A DNA stretch of 51,256 nt from Bin80 sp964503085 (GTDB taxonomy: Bacteria > Bacteroidota > Rhodothermia > Rhodothermales > Bin80). Under the pieces are notes generated by a model, which had not been told where the DNA came from, did not search any database, and saw nothing but the letters and a program-made list of their open reading frames with translations. Position 1 is the first letter of the stretch; each line of letters opens with the position of its first letter. Positions 1 to 8,688 of the stretch are shown one piece after another. The stretch is taken from contig CAZCYQ010000020.1 of the NCBI GenBank assembly GCA_964503085.1, forward strand, positions 1-51,256, given 5' to 3'. The position numbers and the translations under genes were made by a program.

Positions 1-507
1 CACCACACTGCCTTGAGGGTTGCCGATCGTTTTTTCGTAGAGTGCACGTGTTTTGGAGTTGATTGCTGCCTCCCATGCATCAAAATCGTCGGGATCCACA
101 AAATGGGCAGTTACTCCCAACTTGCGAAAAGTGTGTACAAACTGTGTGCGTGTTCCACCATAGAGGTGTTGCGAAGCCACGACCTCGTCCCCCGGCTCCA
201 GTAGCGTCATCATTGTAACAAGCTGCGCAGCCATACCGCTTGAAGTCGCAACTGCGCCTGCGCCTTCCTCCAAGGAAGCTATGCGCTCCTCAAAGGCGGC
301 GGTGGTCGGGTTATTGATTCGCGTATATATATTGCCATACTGCTTCAAATCAAAAAGCTCTGCCGCGTATTGCGGGCTATCGAAAACATATGATGTCGTC
401 TGATAGATCGGAACAGCACGCGAACCAGTCACTGCATCTGGAACATGCCCAGCATGGAGCATCCTCGTTTCGAAGCCATAGTCTCGCTTTTGATCAGGTT
501 TGCTCAT
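1..507 (-). CDS. O-acetylhomoserine sulfhydrylase / Cys-Met metabolism PLP enzyme, 5' part
   Basis: This is the first 169 codons of a PLP-dependent gamma-family enzyme, cut by the window edge. The protein begins MSKPDQKRDYGFETRMLHAG and continues with YQTTSYVF, the NIYTRINNPTT segment, a SLEEGAGAVATSSGMAA stretch that binds the cofactor phosphate, and the HLYGGTRTQF segment. These are the hallmarks of O-acetylhomoserine (thiol)-lyases (MetY-like), which make homocysteine from O-acetylhomoserine and sulfide. The catalytic lysine lies beyond the window. The start ATG (505-507) precedes the conserved N-terminus directly. It is divergent from ppk2. Cystathionine gamma-synthase or methionine gamma-lyase are possible alternatives, but the 'G..TRMLHAG...D..TGSRAVPIYQT' opening favours MetY. 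Confidence 0.85.
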   Translation of the reverse strand, partial: MSKPDQKRDYGFETRMLHAGHVPDAVTGSRAVPIYQTTSYVFDSPQYAAELFDLKQYGNIYTRINNPTTAAFEERIASLEEGAGAVATSSGMAAQLVTMMTLLEPGDEVVASQHLYGGTRTQFVHTFRKLGVTAHFVDPDDFDAWEAAINSKTRALYEKTIGNPQGSVV

Positions 508-612
508 TTACCAAATAATAATGAATGGAGGAATGGGGCAGCTACAACGGAATTTGCTAAGAAGCAACAAATAAACTTATTTTAGAGAATCACACCGAAT
601 ACACGCAAATCT

Positions 613-1428
613 ATGGAAATCCCGCAAAACAACGGGCCACTGTCCAAAAAGTTCTACCGGAGAGAGCTGGCGAAATTACACGTAGAACTCGCGCGACTTC
701 AACGCTATATTCGAATAAACAAAAAGCGTGTAGTCGTGCTATTTGAGGGACGAGATGCGGCTGGTAAGGGGGGAACAATCAAGCGCATTACAGAACCGCT
801 TAACCCAAGGGTCTGCCGTATAGTAGCACTCTCCACACCCACAGAACGTGAAAGAACACAGTGGTATTTCCAGAGGTATGCAAATCATCTGCCGGCCGCT
901 GGCGAGATGATTCTCTTTGATCGCAGTTGGTACAATCGTGCTGGTGTAGAGCGTGTAATGGGTTTCTGTTCCGAAGAGGAGTACTGGGAATTTCTGCGAG
1001 AATGTCCCATATTCGAACGTATGTTGATCCAGAACGGCATAACCTTGATCAAGTACTGGTTCTCCGTAAGCGCTGAAGAGCAGGAACGTAGATTCCGACG
1101 TAGGATTGAGGACCCAACAAGAAAATGGAAAATCAGCCCCATGGACATAGAATCAAGAGCTCGCTGGACCGACTATTCGAGAGCAAAAGACCAAATGTTT
1201 CTGCACACAGACCTTCCGAATTCTCCTTGGTGGGTCATTGAGGCTGATGATAAACGCCGTGCAAGGCTGAACTGCATTGCCCACCTTCTTGATCAAATCC
1301 CTTACAGCAGAATTGAGATACCGGAAATCACGCTTCCCCCGCTACAGCCAGACCAGGGCTATGTTCGCCCTGCGATGGACACACAACGAATTGTGGGGAA
1401 TAAGTTTTCCAAACCGGAGGATCCATAA
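613..1428 (+). CDS. ppk2: Polyphosphate kinase 2 (PPK2, probably class I)
   Basis: PPK2 transfers phosphate between polyphosphate and nucleoside diphosphates or monophosphates in the cytoplasm. The 271 residues match a single-domain PPK2. Walker A is EGRDAAGKGG at about residues 45-54. Walker B with the lid start is MILFDRSWYNRAGVERV near 99-115. The downstream motifs KYWFSVS, KISPMD and the ADDKRRARLN segment are all present. One-domain length and these motifs suggest class I (NDP-phosphorylating), but class cannot be proven by reading. The ATG has no clear Shine-Dalgarno; upstream is A/T-rich. A ppk1 gene lies less than 2 kb downstream on the other strand, so both polyphosphate enzyme families sit in one locus. 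Confidence 0.93.
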   Translation: MEIPQNNGPLSKKFYRRELAKLHVELARLQRYIRINKKRVVVLFEGRDAAGKGGTIKRITEPLNPRVCRIVALSTPTERERTQWYFQRYANHLPAAGEMILFDRSWYNRAGVERVMGFCSEEEYWEFLRECPIFERMLIQNGITLIKYWFSVSAEEQERRFRRRIEDPTRKWKISPMDIESRARWTDYSRAKDQMFLHTDLPNSPWWVIEADDKRRARLNCIAHLLDQIPYSRIEIPEITLPPLQPDQGYVRPAMDTQRIVGNKFSKPEDP

Positions 1429-1728
1429 CCTTTTGCCCTGCATCAACGGACAATAGATTTTGCTCCGCATGATCCCTTAATCCCGTATCAAAATTTCTGG
1501 AACCAGTTAAGTCCAGAGGTTAGACACGATCACCAAACAACTTTGATCAGTAGGAAATCCGTAATATCTCCATTGCCAGCATCACCGGACATCGTGCTAA
1601 GAAATTGATAGCTGACAACCCCCACCAGATACAAGCCACAGCTGTGGACAGCACCCAGACCACATCGGTACGATAAAAAACTGGCTTACCTGTGGAACAT
1701 TCGCCTTGGTCGGCGGACCATTGTCAGG
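1429..1728. other. 300-bp stretch without a supported gene
   Basis: This lies between ppk2 (+) and the small membrane-protein gene (-), so two 3' ends meet here. No tRNA, clear terminator or promoter is visible. On the minus strand there is a short open stretch ending at a TGA at 1547-1549. It would encode about 38 residues from a GTG at 1663, including a hydrophobic segment WVLSTAVACIWWGLSA. It has no ATG or ribosome-binding site, so I do not call it a gene. Confidence 0.6.
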
Positions 1729-2187
1729 CTACCGATCCCCAAAAATCTTCACCATCCCGCTCCCGACAGCAACTCCAGCTGCGCCAATTAATGGATTCAG
1801 CCAGCTTACCCACACAGGTTGAATACTTTTCTCAGTTGCCTCGAAAACTGATGGTGCGAAATCACGGACCTCGTCTCCACCACCACCGCCTATCATCATC
1901 ATTATCGCAGAAACCACACCCAAAACCAGGATCAGGGCAATCAAATACTTGGTAGCAGTATGATTACGGGCAATTAAGTAACAGATCTTGCCGGCTCCCA
2001 CAGCAACACCGATGCCGACTATAATGCTCATTATTACCCAGCCCACGGAAACATCCCAGGAGCCCGGTTGATATGCCCACTCGGCCCCCATAACCATGTA
2101 GGCTAGACTAAAAATTACTCCGATTCCAATAGCCATTACGAGATAGCCGGCAACTACGGCCAGCAGGTTCATCCAAAAGTTACGCAT
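1729..2187 (-). CDS. Small integral membrane protein, function unknown
   Basis: The 152-residue protein has about four hydrophobic segments: residues about 5-32 (LLAVVAGYLVMAIGIGVIF), 48-70 (VGWVIMSIIVGIGVAVGAG), 80-100 (YLIALILVLGVVSAIMMMIG) and 128-147 (LNPLIGAAGVAVGSGMVKI). A Gly-rich turn (GGGGGDE) follows the third. There is no signal peptide cleavage motif and no catalytic residue pattern. I do not recognise a named family; the layout resembles small uncharacterised inner-membrane proteins common in Bacteroidota. It is convergent with ppk2 and divergent from pdxH, so it is a single-gene unit. The ATG at 2185-2187 starts a conserved-looking MRNFWMNLLAV opening with K/R before the first segment. 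Confidence 0.75.
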   Translation of the reverse strand: MRNFWMNLLAVVAGYLVMAIGIGVIFSLAYMVMGAEWAYQPGSWDVSVGWVIMSIIVGIGVAVGAGKICYLIARNHTATKYLIALILVLGVVSAIMMMIGGGGGDEVRDFAPSVFEATEKSIQPVWVSWLNPLIGAAGVAVGSGMVKIFGDR

Positions 2188-2458
2188 GATAGCTTCTTGT
2201 GTTAGTTGAGAGGTATGATACTAAGGGTTACTTCAGAAAAAAACCCACGGTCTAGCACTGCGCGTCTCAATTATTTAAGTCTAACGCTGTGAAACCGCAT
2301 CGTTTTATGCCGATCCTGTGTATCAAGCCCATTCAAGTTACCGCAAGAATGACTGCAGTGGCTGCTCGTACGATACCGCATTCCGAATGTCTCGTCGGCA
2401 ACAGACCGCGGTTAATCAGGTTGTACCAACCTAAAGCTACACCTGATCTGGATATCTT

Positions 2459-3115
2459 ATGAGCCTTGATCCACATATGCCAACGTCTGTAGAGGCCAGC
2501 CAGGGAATCATCCACGACCTACCGGCTGCAAGCCCAGATAAGGATCCGATCATGCAATTCCAGGAATGGTTTGACCTCGCGCAAAACGCTAATATTTATC
2601 TCCCTGAGGCCATGACGCTCGCCACTGCCTCGCCACAGGGAATTCCGAGTGCCAGAATTGTTCTACTCAAGTGCATAGATCATCGCGGTTTCGTGTTCTT
2701 CACCAATTACAACAGCCGCAAAGGAGATGAGCTGAATTCTAATCCACAGGCAGCCTTGGTTATTCACTGGTCGACGCTCCAGCGCCAGATAAGGATTGAA
2801 GGAAATGTTGAGCGGATCAGTAGAGATGAAAGTGAAACATACTTTCAATCACGCCCTAGAGGTAGTCGTATTGGGGCTTGGGCCTCCCGCCAAAGCACGC
2901 TGCTCAACGAACGATCAGAATTGAACTTGCGCGTGGAACGGCTTAACCAGAAGTATCCCGGGGAAAATATCCCCTGCCCCCCTCACTGGGGAGGATTTCG
3001 GGTGGTTCCCGAGAATATTGAGTTCTGGCAGGGACGCAAGAATCGATTGCATGAGCGTCTGGTATTTAATCGTCTGCCTTCTGGAGATTGGCAAACCAAA
3101 CTGCTATATCCCTGA
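2459..3115 (+). CDS. pdxH: Pyridoxamine 5'-phosphate oxidase
   Basis: PdxH oxidises pyridoxamine or pyridoxine 5'-phosphate to pyridoxal 5'-phosphate using FMN and O2. The 218 residues match the family length. The FMN-binding split-barrel segment contains SARIVLLKCIDHRGFVFFTNYNSRKG, and RQIRIEGNVERIS follows. The substrate-binding region is YFQSRPRGSRIGAWASRQS. The C-terminal dimer signature runs from IEFWQGRKNRLHERL to the final LLYP, as in other PdxH proteins. The start used is ATG 2459; a second ATG at 2477 is possible. It sits between a small membrane-protein gene (divergent) and ppk1 (convergent) and shows no operon partner. Confidence 0.95.
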   Translation: MSLDPHMPTSVEASQGIIHDLPAASPDKDPIMQFQEWFDLAQNANIYLPEAMTLATASPQGIPSARIVLLKCIDHRGFVFFTNYNSRKGDELNSNPQAALVIHWSTLQRQIRIEGNVERISRDESETYFQSRPRGSRIGAWASRQSTLLNERSELNLRVERLNQKYPGENIPCPPHWGGFRVVPENIEFWQGRKNRLHERLVFNRLPSGDWQTKLLYP

Positions 3116-3183
3116 TCCCGGCTATAGCGACACCGGCGAACCTGATTATCCTCGCAGGAGACAAACATCTGAGGGCCAGGATG

Positions 3184-5370
3184 TCAAAAGAGTTCCCACG
3201 GATGCTGTTGCTCTTCCTCCACCCAACTAGCACGAACACGCAGCAACTCTTCCTGGACCGCAAGTCTCTCGCCTGACCCTTCACGTCGACTATATACACC
3301 ATCCACATCCAGATATCTGGCTTTGATAGTATCCCTGAGATACGATTCCAGCACAATATCCCGGAGATAGCGAACATATTCCTCATCCTGAATCGGAAAT
3401 AGTACTTCCACCCGTCGATTGAGATTTCGGGGCATGAGGTCAGCACTCCCAAGGTAAATCTCCTCATCGCCTCCATTTGCGAAGTAATAAATACGGCTGT
3501 GTTCCAGAAATCGCCCGACTACACTGATCACGTTGATATTCTCGCTAATTCCGGGTAACCCCGGTTTAAGGCAACATATACCACGGACCAACAGGTCTAT
3601 TCTAACGCCGGCCTGTGATGCTTCGTAGAGCAATCGGATGATTCTTCCGTCCACAAGCGCATTGGTTTTTAGAATCAGACGCGCTTCGCGTCCAGCCTTG
3701 CAGTGATCAATTTCGCGGTGAACCAATTCAGTGAACCGCTTTCTCAGGTTGATAGGAGCTATTATCAACTTGCTATAGTTACGTTTTTCGGAGTAGCCCG
3801 TCAGGAAGTTGAACAGATCTGAGGCGTCCTCGCCAATTTTCGGGTCTATCGTAAAGAACCCTAGGTCTTCGTAGAGATGTGCTGTGACACTGTTGTAGTT
3901 TCCGGTGGACAGGTGCACATACCGCCGAATATGCCCCCCCTCATTCCGAATCACCAGCGCAACCTTCGTATGCGTTTTAAGCCCGATGACACCATAGATC
4001 ACATGGACACCTTCCCGCTCAAGTGCACGGGCCCAACCAATGTTGCTTGCTTCATCAAAGCGGGCTTTCACCTCAACAAGCACGGCGACCTGTTTGCCGT
4101 TCTCCCTTGCTTTCATAAGGGCTCTCACGATTGGAGATCGACTTCCCACACGATAGAGCGTCATCTTGATCGCGAGTACGCTGGGATCCGTCGACGCGGC
4201 TTCCAAAAATTCTATCACGGGCGAAAACGAATCATAGGGATGATGAATCAAATGATTCTGTGCTCTCACAACCGTAAAAAAATCGCCATCGCGTGTCTCT
4301 GATTTCAATCTTAATGAAGTAAATGGCACGAACGGTTGATACTTGAGATCAAATCGATCAATTCCTGATATTGGCTCCATCAAACTCTCAAGCCCAAGCG
4401 GTCCATTAACTAGCACGACATCATTCTCATCGGTAGCCATATTTTCGATTAGAATTGTTCGCACTTGCTCTGGCATGTCTGGATTAACCGTAAGCCTCAA
4501 AACAGAGCCGAGGCGACGTTGACGCACTCCCTGCTCCATGGTCTCCAGTAAATCATCTGCTTCCTGTTCCTGAATAGTCAAATCCGCATTGCGCGTAATC
4601 CGGAAAGGATGTACGGCCTCTATTTTCATCCCAGGAAAAAGCGACTGCAGGTTTGCCGCAATCACTTGTTCCACCCAGACAAAGGAATAAGCTCTCCGTG
4701 TTGATGAATTCACTTTGATCGTCAAAGGCTCAGAAATGACCGGCATCAGACGAGATAGCGGTCGTGGTACCTTGACCCGCGCGAAACGCTCACCTCCTAA
4801 CTCATCCCTCACCAGCACAGCCAAGTTGAGACTCAGATTCGAAATGTGCGGAAAAGGATGCGACGGATCGACTGCCAATGGCGTAAGTACTGGAAATATC
4901 GTTTGCTCGTACTTCCATGTAGCCTCCTCCTTCTGTCTAGCCGTTAATTCCGAGTAATCCAGAATCCGTATGCCTGATGCTGCCAATTCGGGAATGAGCG
5001 TTGTAAAAAGATACTCATGTGCGGTCTGCATCAATCGCCGCGCCTCTGTCCTTACTGCCAAAAGCTGCTCCGCCGGCGTTCGACCATCAACCGAAAGATC
5101 TGTTACGCCACTCGCGACCTGCTTCTTGAGACCACCCACGCGCACCATATAAAACTCGTCCAGATTTGAGCCGACGATTGAGAGGAACTTCAAGCGCTCC
5201 AGTAATGGATTATTCTCGTCCTGCGCTTCCTCAAACACGCGGTACTGAAAATCCAGTAGACTCAGTTCCCGGTTATTGTAAAGGGAAAAATCTTTCAGAT
5301 CCAAAACCTGTGGTTCGCCATTATTGGGAGAAACCAAAATGTCATTCTTCTCAGCTGTTTCAGCCATCAT
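3184..5370 (-). CDS. ppk1: Polyphosphate kinase 1 (PPK1)
   Basis: PPK1 makes long-chain polyphosphate reversibly from ATP at the inner face of the membrane. The 728 residues cover all four PPK domains. The N domain opens with YNNRELSLLDFQYRV at about 31-45. A middle domain follows. Two PLD-like catalytic domains come last: the phospho-accepting histidine is in KTHTKVAL (about H467) with RRYVHLSTGNYN just after, and the second HxK-like site is LEHSRIYYF (about H624) with LGSADLMPRN. Two ATGs are adjacent at the start; the outer one is used. It is divergent from the TonB receptor gene at 5537, and the shared 166-bp spacer holds a Pho-box-like array. It is convergent with pdxH. Confidence 0.97.
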   Translation of the reverse strand: MMAETAEKNDILVSPNNGEPQVLDLKDFSLYNNRELSLLDFQYRVFEEAQDENNPLLERLKFLSIVGSNLDEFYMVRVGGLKKQVASGVTDLSVDGRTPAEQLLAVRTEARRLMQTAHEYLFTTLIPELAASGIRILDYSELTARQKEEATWKYEQTIFPVLTPLAVDPSHPFPHISNLSLNLAVLVRDELGGERFARVKVPRPLSRLMPVISEPLTIKVNSSTRRAYSFVWVEQVIAANLQSLFPGMKIEAVHPFRITRNADLTIQEQEADDLLETMEQGVRQRRLGSVLRLTVNPDMPEQVRTILIENMATDENDVVLVNGPLGLESLMEPISGIDRFDLKYQPFVPFTSLRLKSETRDGDFFTVVRAQNHLIHHPYDSFSPVIEFLEAASTDPSVLAIKMTLYRVGSRSPIVRALMKARENGKQVAVLVEVKARFDEASNIGWARALEREGVHVIYGVIGLKTHTKVALVIRNEGGHIRRYVHLSTGNYNSVTAHLYEDLGFFTIDPKIGEDASDLFNFLTGYSEKRNYSKLIIAPINLRKRFTELVHREIDHCKAGREARLILKTNALVDGRIIRLLYEASQAGVRIDLLVRGICCLKPGLPGISENINVISVVGRFLEHSRIYYFANGGDEEIYLGSADLMPRNLNRRVEVLFPIQDEEYVRYLRDIVLESYLRDTIKARYLDVDGVYSRREGSGERLAVQEELLRVRASWVEEEQQHPWELF

Positions 5371-5434
5371 CAGACTTGAACTATAGCGGGATTGGTTCCG
5401 TAACGAATAACCGGAATTGATGATTCAATTACGT

Positions 5435-5473
5435 GTTACAAAAATTTAACATCACGTTTGCATTTAGGTAACA
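5435..5473 (+). promoter_or_regulatory. Pho-box-like array: four hexamers at exact 11-bp period
   Basis: Hexamers GTTACA (5435), TTAACA (5446), TTTGCA (5457) and GTAACA (5468) start exactly 11 bp apart and all end in CA. An 11-bp direct repeat of TTAACA-like units is the binding pattern of PhoP in Bacillus, and the first two units also fit the 7+4+7 layout of the Proteobacterial PhoB box. The array lies about 64 bp from both the ppk1 and the TonB-receptor start codons. Regulation by a PhoB/PhoP-type regulator is inference from pattern and gene content; no regulator gene is in the window. Confidence 0.45.
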
Positions 5474-5536
5474 TCCTATAGCCCACCTGTGCATTGAACT
5501 GCTCCGAAGAACTATCTCACAAGCCTCAAATTCTTC

Positions 5537-8533
5537 ATGCCTTTTTATCGCGGCGTCGGTCTGATGGTGGTGCTTCCGACGCTACTGCTTCTACTCACTC
5601 ACCCGGTCAAAGCCCAAACCGGTACACTGGCGGGCATTATTGTTGATGGCGAAAATGGCGAAACATTGATCGGAGCCACTGCCGTCATCGCCGGAACCAG
5701 TACCGGAGATGCAACCGACCTAAACGGAAGGTACGAATTTGTAGCCGAGCCTGGAACTTATACAATGGTATTTTCCTATCTGGGTTTCACCTCCGTTACT
5801 GTAGAGGACGTTGTTGTCACAGAGGGAGAAATCACCCGGCTGGAAATTGAACTCTTCAACGAGGCCCTCTCCTACGGCGAGGTGTATGTGACCGCTTCCG
5901 TCTTAGCGGGCTCTGAGGCGGGCCTGCTGCGTGAGCGTGCCAAGGCAGTAGCTGTCAGCGATGCCATCAGTGCTGAGTCAATCAGTCGCTCTGGATCAGG
6001 CGATGCGGCAGCAGCCATGACTAAAGTGACCGGAGCCTCTGTCATTGGTGGCCGCTATGTGTACATCCGGGGCTTGGGTGATCGCTATGCAAGCACAACA
6101 CTGAACGGATCAACTTTGCCCAGCGCAGATCCAGATCGCAAAGCATTTCAATTAGACCTCTTTCCATCTGCCCTCCTTGATAATATTGTAACTCTGAAAA
6201 CCTTTACACCCGACAAACCGGGGGATTTCAGTGGTGGTTTGGTTGATGTTTCGACAAAGGCTTTCCCGGAGTCTTTTACCCTTCAGGTATCGGCGTCTAT
6301 GACATACGATGATCAGTCAAGTCGAATTGACAATTTCCTCACCTATGCCGGCAGCGATACAGACTGGCTTGGATACGACAATGGATTGCGTGCTTTACCA
6401 GATGTTCTTGAGAACAAGGATCCCACCGAACAATTGCCCAGAGAATCGGACCTGCGCGACTTGCGACGTGGCACAACCAACCTGATTCGTACAGCCCGCG
6501 CCGATTCTTTGAATTCCTTTTCACGGGCATTTAACAACGTTATGTCGCCCTCCTTTGCATCTACCCCTGTCAATCATAGCTTCTCCGCTGCTGCGGGGGG
6601 ACGACTCATGCTCTTTGGTCGACCGCTTGGCCTGACAGGTAGCCTTACCTATAGCAGAAGCTATAACTATTACGACGATGGAGTATTTAGTCAATGGCGC
6701 CTTATTGGTGGAGATGTTGCATCCATAGAAAACCTATTCAGCACAACATATTTTGGTCCAGATCCAGATTTGGACATCATTACGAAGGCAGATCCGAAAG
6801 AGGTTGCGTCATTCAAAAACATTCAAGGCAGTGACGAAGCTACCTGGGGCGGTTCCGGTACAATAGCCTTCCAACCCAGTGATAATCATGAAATAGTCTT
6901 CACTGCGCTCCGCACACAGAGTGGTGTCAGCCAGTCCACACTGTTAAGTGGTTTTCGTGACCAGACCGGAGGCGCAACATTCGTTACACGCGCGCTGGAC
7001 TATGAGGAGCGGGCCCTGCAAAGTTATCAATTCAGAGGAGAACATGGTTTTGCTCCTATCCAAATAGAATGGACGGTCTCACTTGCACAGAACTCACAGG
7101 AAGAACCCGATCTTCGATTCTTCTCCTCTACCCAGAACATTAGGGAAGGCACCGGTGGTATTGACACAACCTATTCCCTAGGAGGCGGCAACGCCCCCCC
7201 TCCACAACGTTACTTCCGTAACCTGAACGAAAACAGCCAAGGCGCCATCCTAGATATTACCCTTCCCTTTCGTCAATGGGGCGGATTGGGAGCCCGCATC
7301 AAATTTGGCGGACGCTACGACAGTTCTGAACGAGAGTTTAGGCAACGACGGTTCGAGTATCATGAAGGACGGGAAGTTGACTACAGAGACTTTGAAGGAA
7401 ATGCAGAAAGCTACTTTTCAGATGAGAATTTCGGCGTATTGGACACGCTCAATGTTGGTGATATCGTAGCCTATAACGCTGGACTCTATCTGCAGGAAAA
7501 CTCACCCAGTCGTGCCAATTACGATGCTTCCCGTGATATTCTGGCCGGGTATTTCATGATCGAACTGCCGCTCACTCGTCAATTGAAAATCGTCGGGGGT
7601 GCCAGAATAGAAACAACCGAAATGCTCACGGAGAGCTTTGATCAAAACCTGCCGGATTCGCTGCAAACGGGCTTGCTGGACATTTCAGACTGGCTCCCGT
7701 CCATCAACGTTGTTTATGCGATAACCGAGGATATGAACCTTCGAGTTGCTGCTACACGTACCCTAGCCCGCCCGACCTACCGTGAGCTCGCACCCTTCCA
7801 GAGTTTCAATTTTGTTGGCGGTGATATTCAAGAGGGGAATCCACTTCTTAACCGCACACTGATAACCAACTTTGATGTACGCTGGGAAATGTTTGCCCGT
7901 GCAGGTGAAATCCTTGCGGTAAGTGGTTTCTACAAGCTGTTTGACGATCCAATTGAACGAGTCCTGCGTAACGTTGGAGAGGGGCGATTCGTGTCTTTCC
8001 AGAACGTAGATCAAGCCCGCGTCTTCGGGCTTGAAATTGAAGCCCGCAAACGATTGGATACCTGGACCACCATTCCGGTTGTCAAGAACCTTTCACTTGG
8101 CGGCAATTTCTCACTCGTGCGCTCGCAAGTGGACATCCCCGAGGAAGAGATGGTTATCATCCGGGCCTCAGATCCAAATGCCAGCACTACCCGCTCATTG
8201 GAAGGGCAGTCTCCATTCCTGCTTAATCTCAGCACAAGCTACGAGAATTACAATCTGGGCATGGTAGTTGGCGTCTACTATACGGTCTTCGGTGATCGAC
8301 TCCTGTCTGTAACAGAAGGCGCGACCCCCGATGTATTCGAAAAGGCCAGAGGTGATCTAGATTTGACTATTTCGCAAGATTTACCCGCGAACCTGCGCCT
8401 CAAGCTAACCGCAAAAAACTTGCTGGGTGCAGATGTGCGCCAAATCCAGACCTTCAAAGGCCGCATTTATGATTATAGTTCGTATTCCCGATCTAGGACG
8501 ATCGGACTAGGAATCAGCTATATCATTGATTGA
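5537..8533 (+). CDS. TonB-dependent outer-membrane receptor with carboxypeptidase-regulatory-like N-terminus
   Basis: The 998-residue protein has a signal peptide (LPTLLLLLTHPVKAQ, cleavage near residue 27). A carboxypeptidase-D regulatory-like domain at about 28-110 contains DGENGETLIGA and TDLNGRYEF. The plug domain, about 130-240, contains MTKVTGASVIGGRYVYIRGL and PDKPGDFSGGLVDVSTKA. The rest is a long beta-barrel rich in alternating aromatic residues, including a LRVAATRTLARPTYREL strand region and an aromatic-rich tail (YDYSSYSRSRT...). It would import a substrate across the outer membrane using TonB energy. No SusD-like partner follows. Its neighbours (ppk1 upstream, Na+/Pi symporter downstream) and the Pho-box-like array suggest a phosphorus-containing substrate; this is inference. 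Confidence 0.9.
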   Translation: MPFYRGVGLMVVLPTLLLLLTHPVKAQTGTLAGIIVDGENGETLIGATAVIAGTSTGDATDLNGRYEFVAEPGTYTMVFSYLGFTSVTVEDVVVTEGEITRLEIELFNEALSYGEVYVTASVLAGSEAGLLRERAKAVAVSDAISAESISRSGSGDAAAAMTKVTGASVIGGRYVYIRGLGDRYASTTLNGSTLPSADPDRKAFQLDLFPSALLDNIVTLKTFTPDKPGDFSGGLVDVSTKAFPESFTLQVSASMTYDDQSSRIDNFLTYAGSDTDWLGYDNGLRALPDVLENKDPTEQLPRESDLRDLRRGTTNLIRTARADSLNSFSRAFNNVMSPSFASTPVNHSFSAAAGGRLMLFGRPLGLTGSLTYSRSYNYYDDGVFSQWRLIGGDVASIENLFSTTYFGPDPDLDIITKADPKEVASFKNIQGSDEATWGGSGTIAFQPSDNHEIVFTALRTQSGVSQSTLLSGFRDQTGGATFVTRALDYEERALQSYQFRGEHGFAPIQIEWTVSLAQNSQEEPDLRFFSSTQNIREGTGGIDTTYSLGGGNAPPPQRYFRNLNENSQGAILDITLPFRQWGGLGARIKFGGRYDSSEREFRQRRFEYHEGREVDYRDFEGNAESYFSDENFGVLDTLNVGDIVAYNAGLYLQENSPSRANYDASRDILAGYFMIELPLTRQLKIVGGARIETTEMLTESFDQNLPDSLQTGLLDISDWLPSINVVYAITEDMNLRVAATRTLARPTYRELAPFQSFNFVGGDIQEGNPLLNRTLITNFDVRWEMFARAGEILAVSGFYKLFDDPIERVLRNVGEGRFVSFQNVDQARVFGLEIEARKRLDTWTTIPVVKNLSLGGNFSLVRSQVDIPEEEMVIIRASDPNASTTRSLEGQSPFLLNLSTSYENYNLGMVVGVYYTVFGDRLLSVTEGATPDVFEKARGDLDLTISQDLPANLRLKLTAKNLLGADVRQIQTFKGRIYDYSSYSRSRTIGLGISYIID

Positions 8534-8688
8534 TTCTTCAAGCGTGAATCACTCTCAAGCTTCCCTCTCAGACTTGGTATTTGGCAAATTGCGTATGCCT
8601 TACCACTACCATGTTCGGGAAAATACATCCCCCTGTTTTTCTTTGCCGGGGATAACTCATACTCTCACAAACTCGAGTTAAACTACTC

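Noticed and set aside
5477..5482. TATAGC after the phased hexamers as a -10 element.
   Set aside because: The only TTGCAT upstream is 13 bp away, too short for a standard sigma-70 spacer, and the lineage may use a different promoter consensus.
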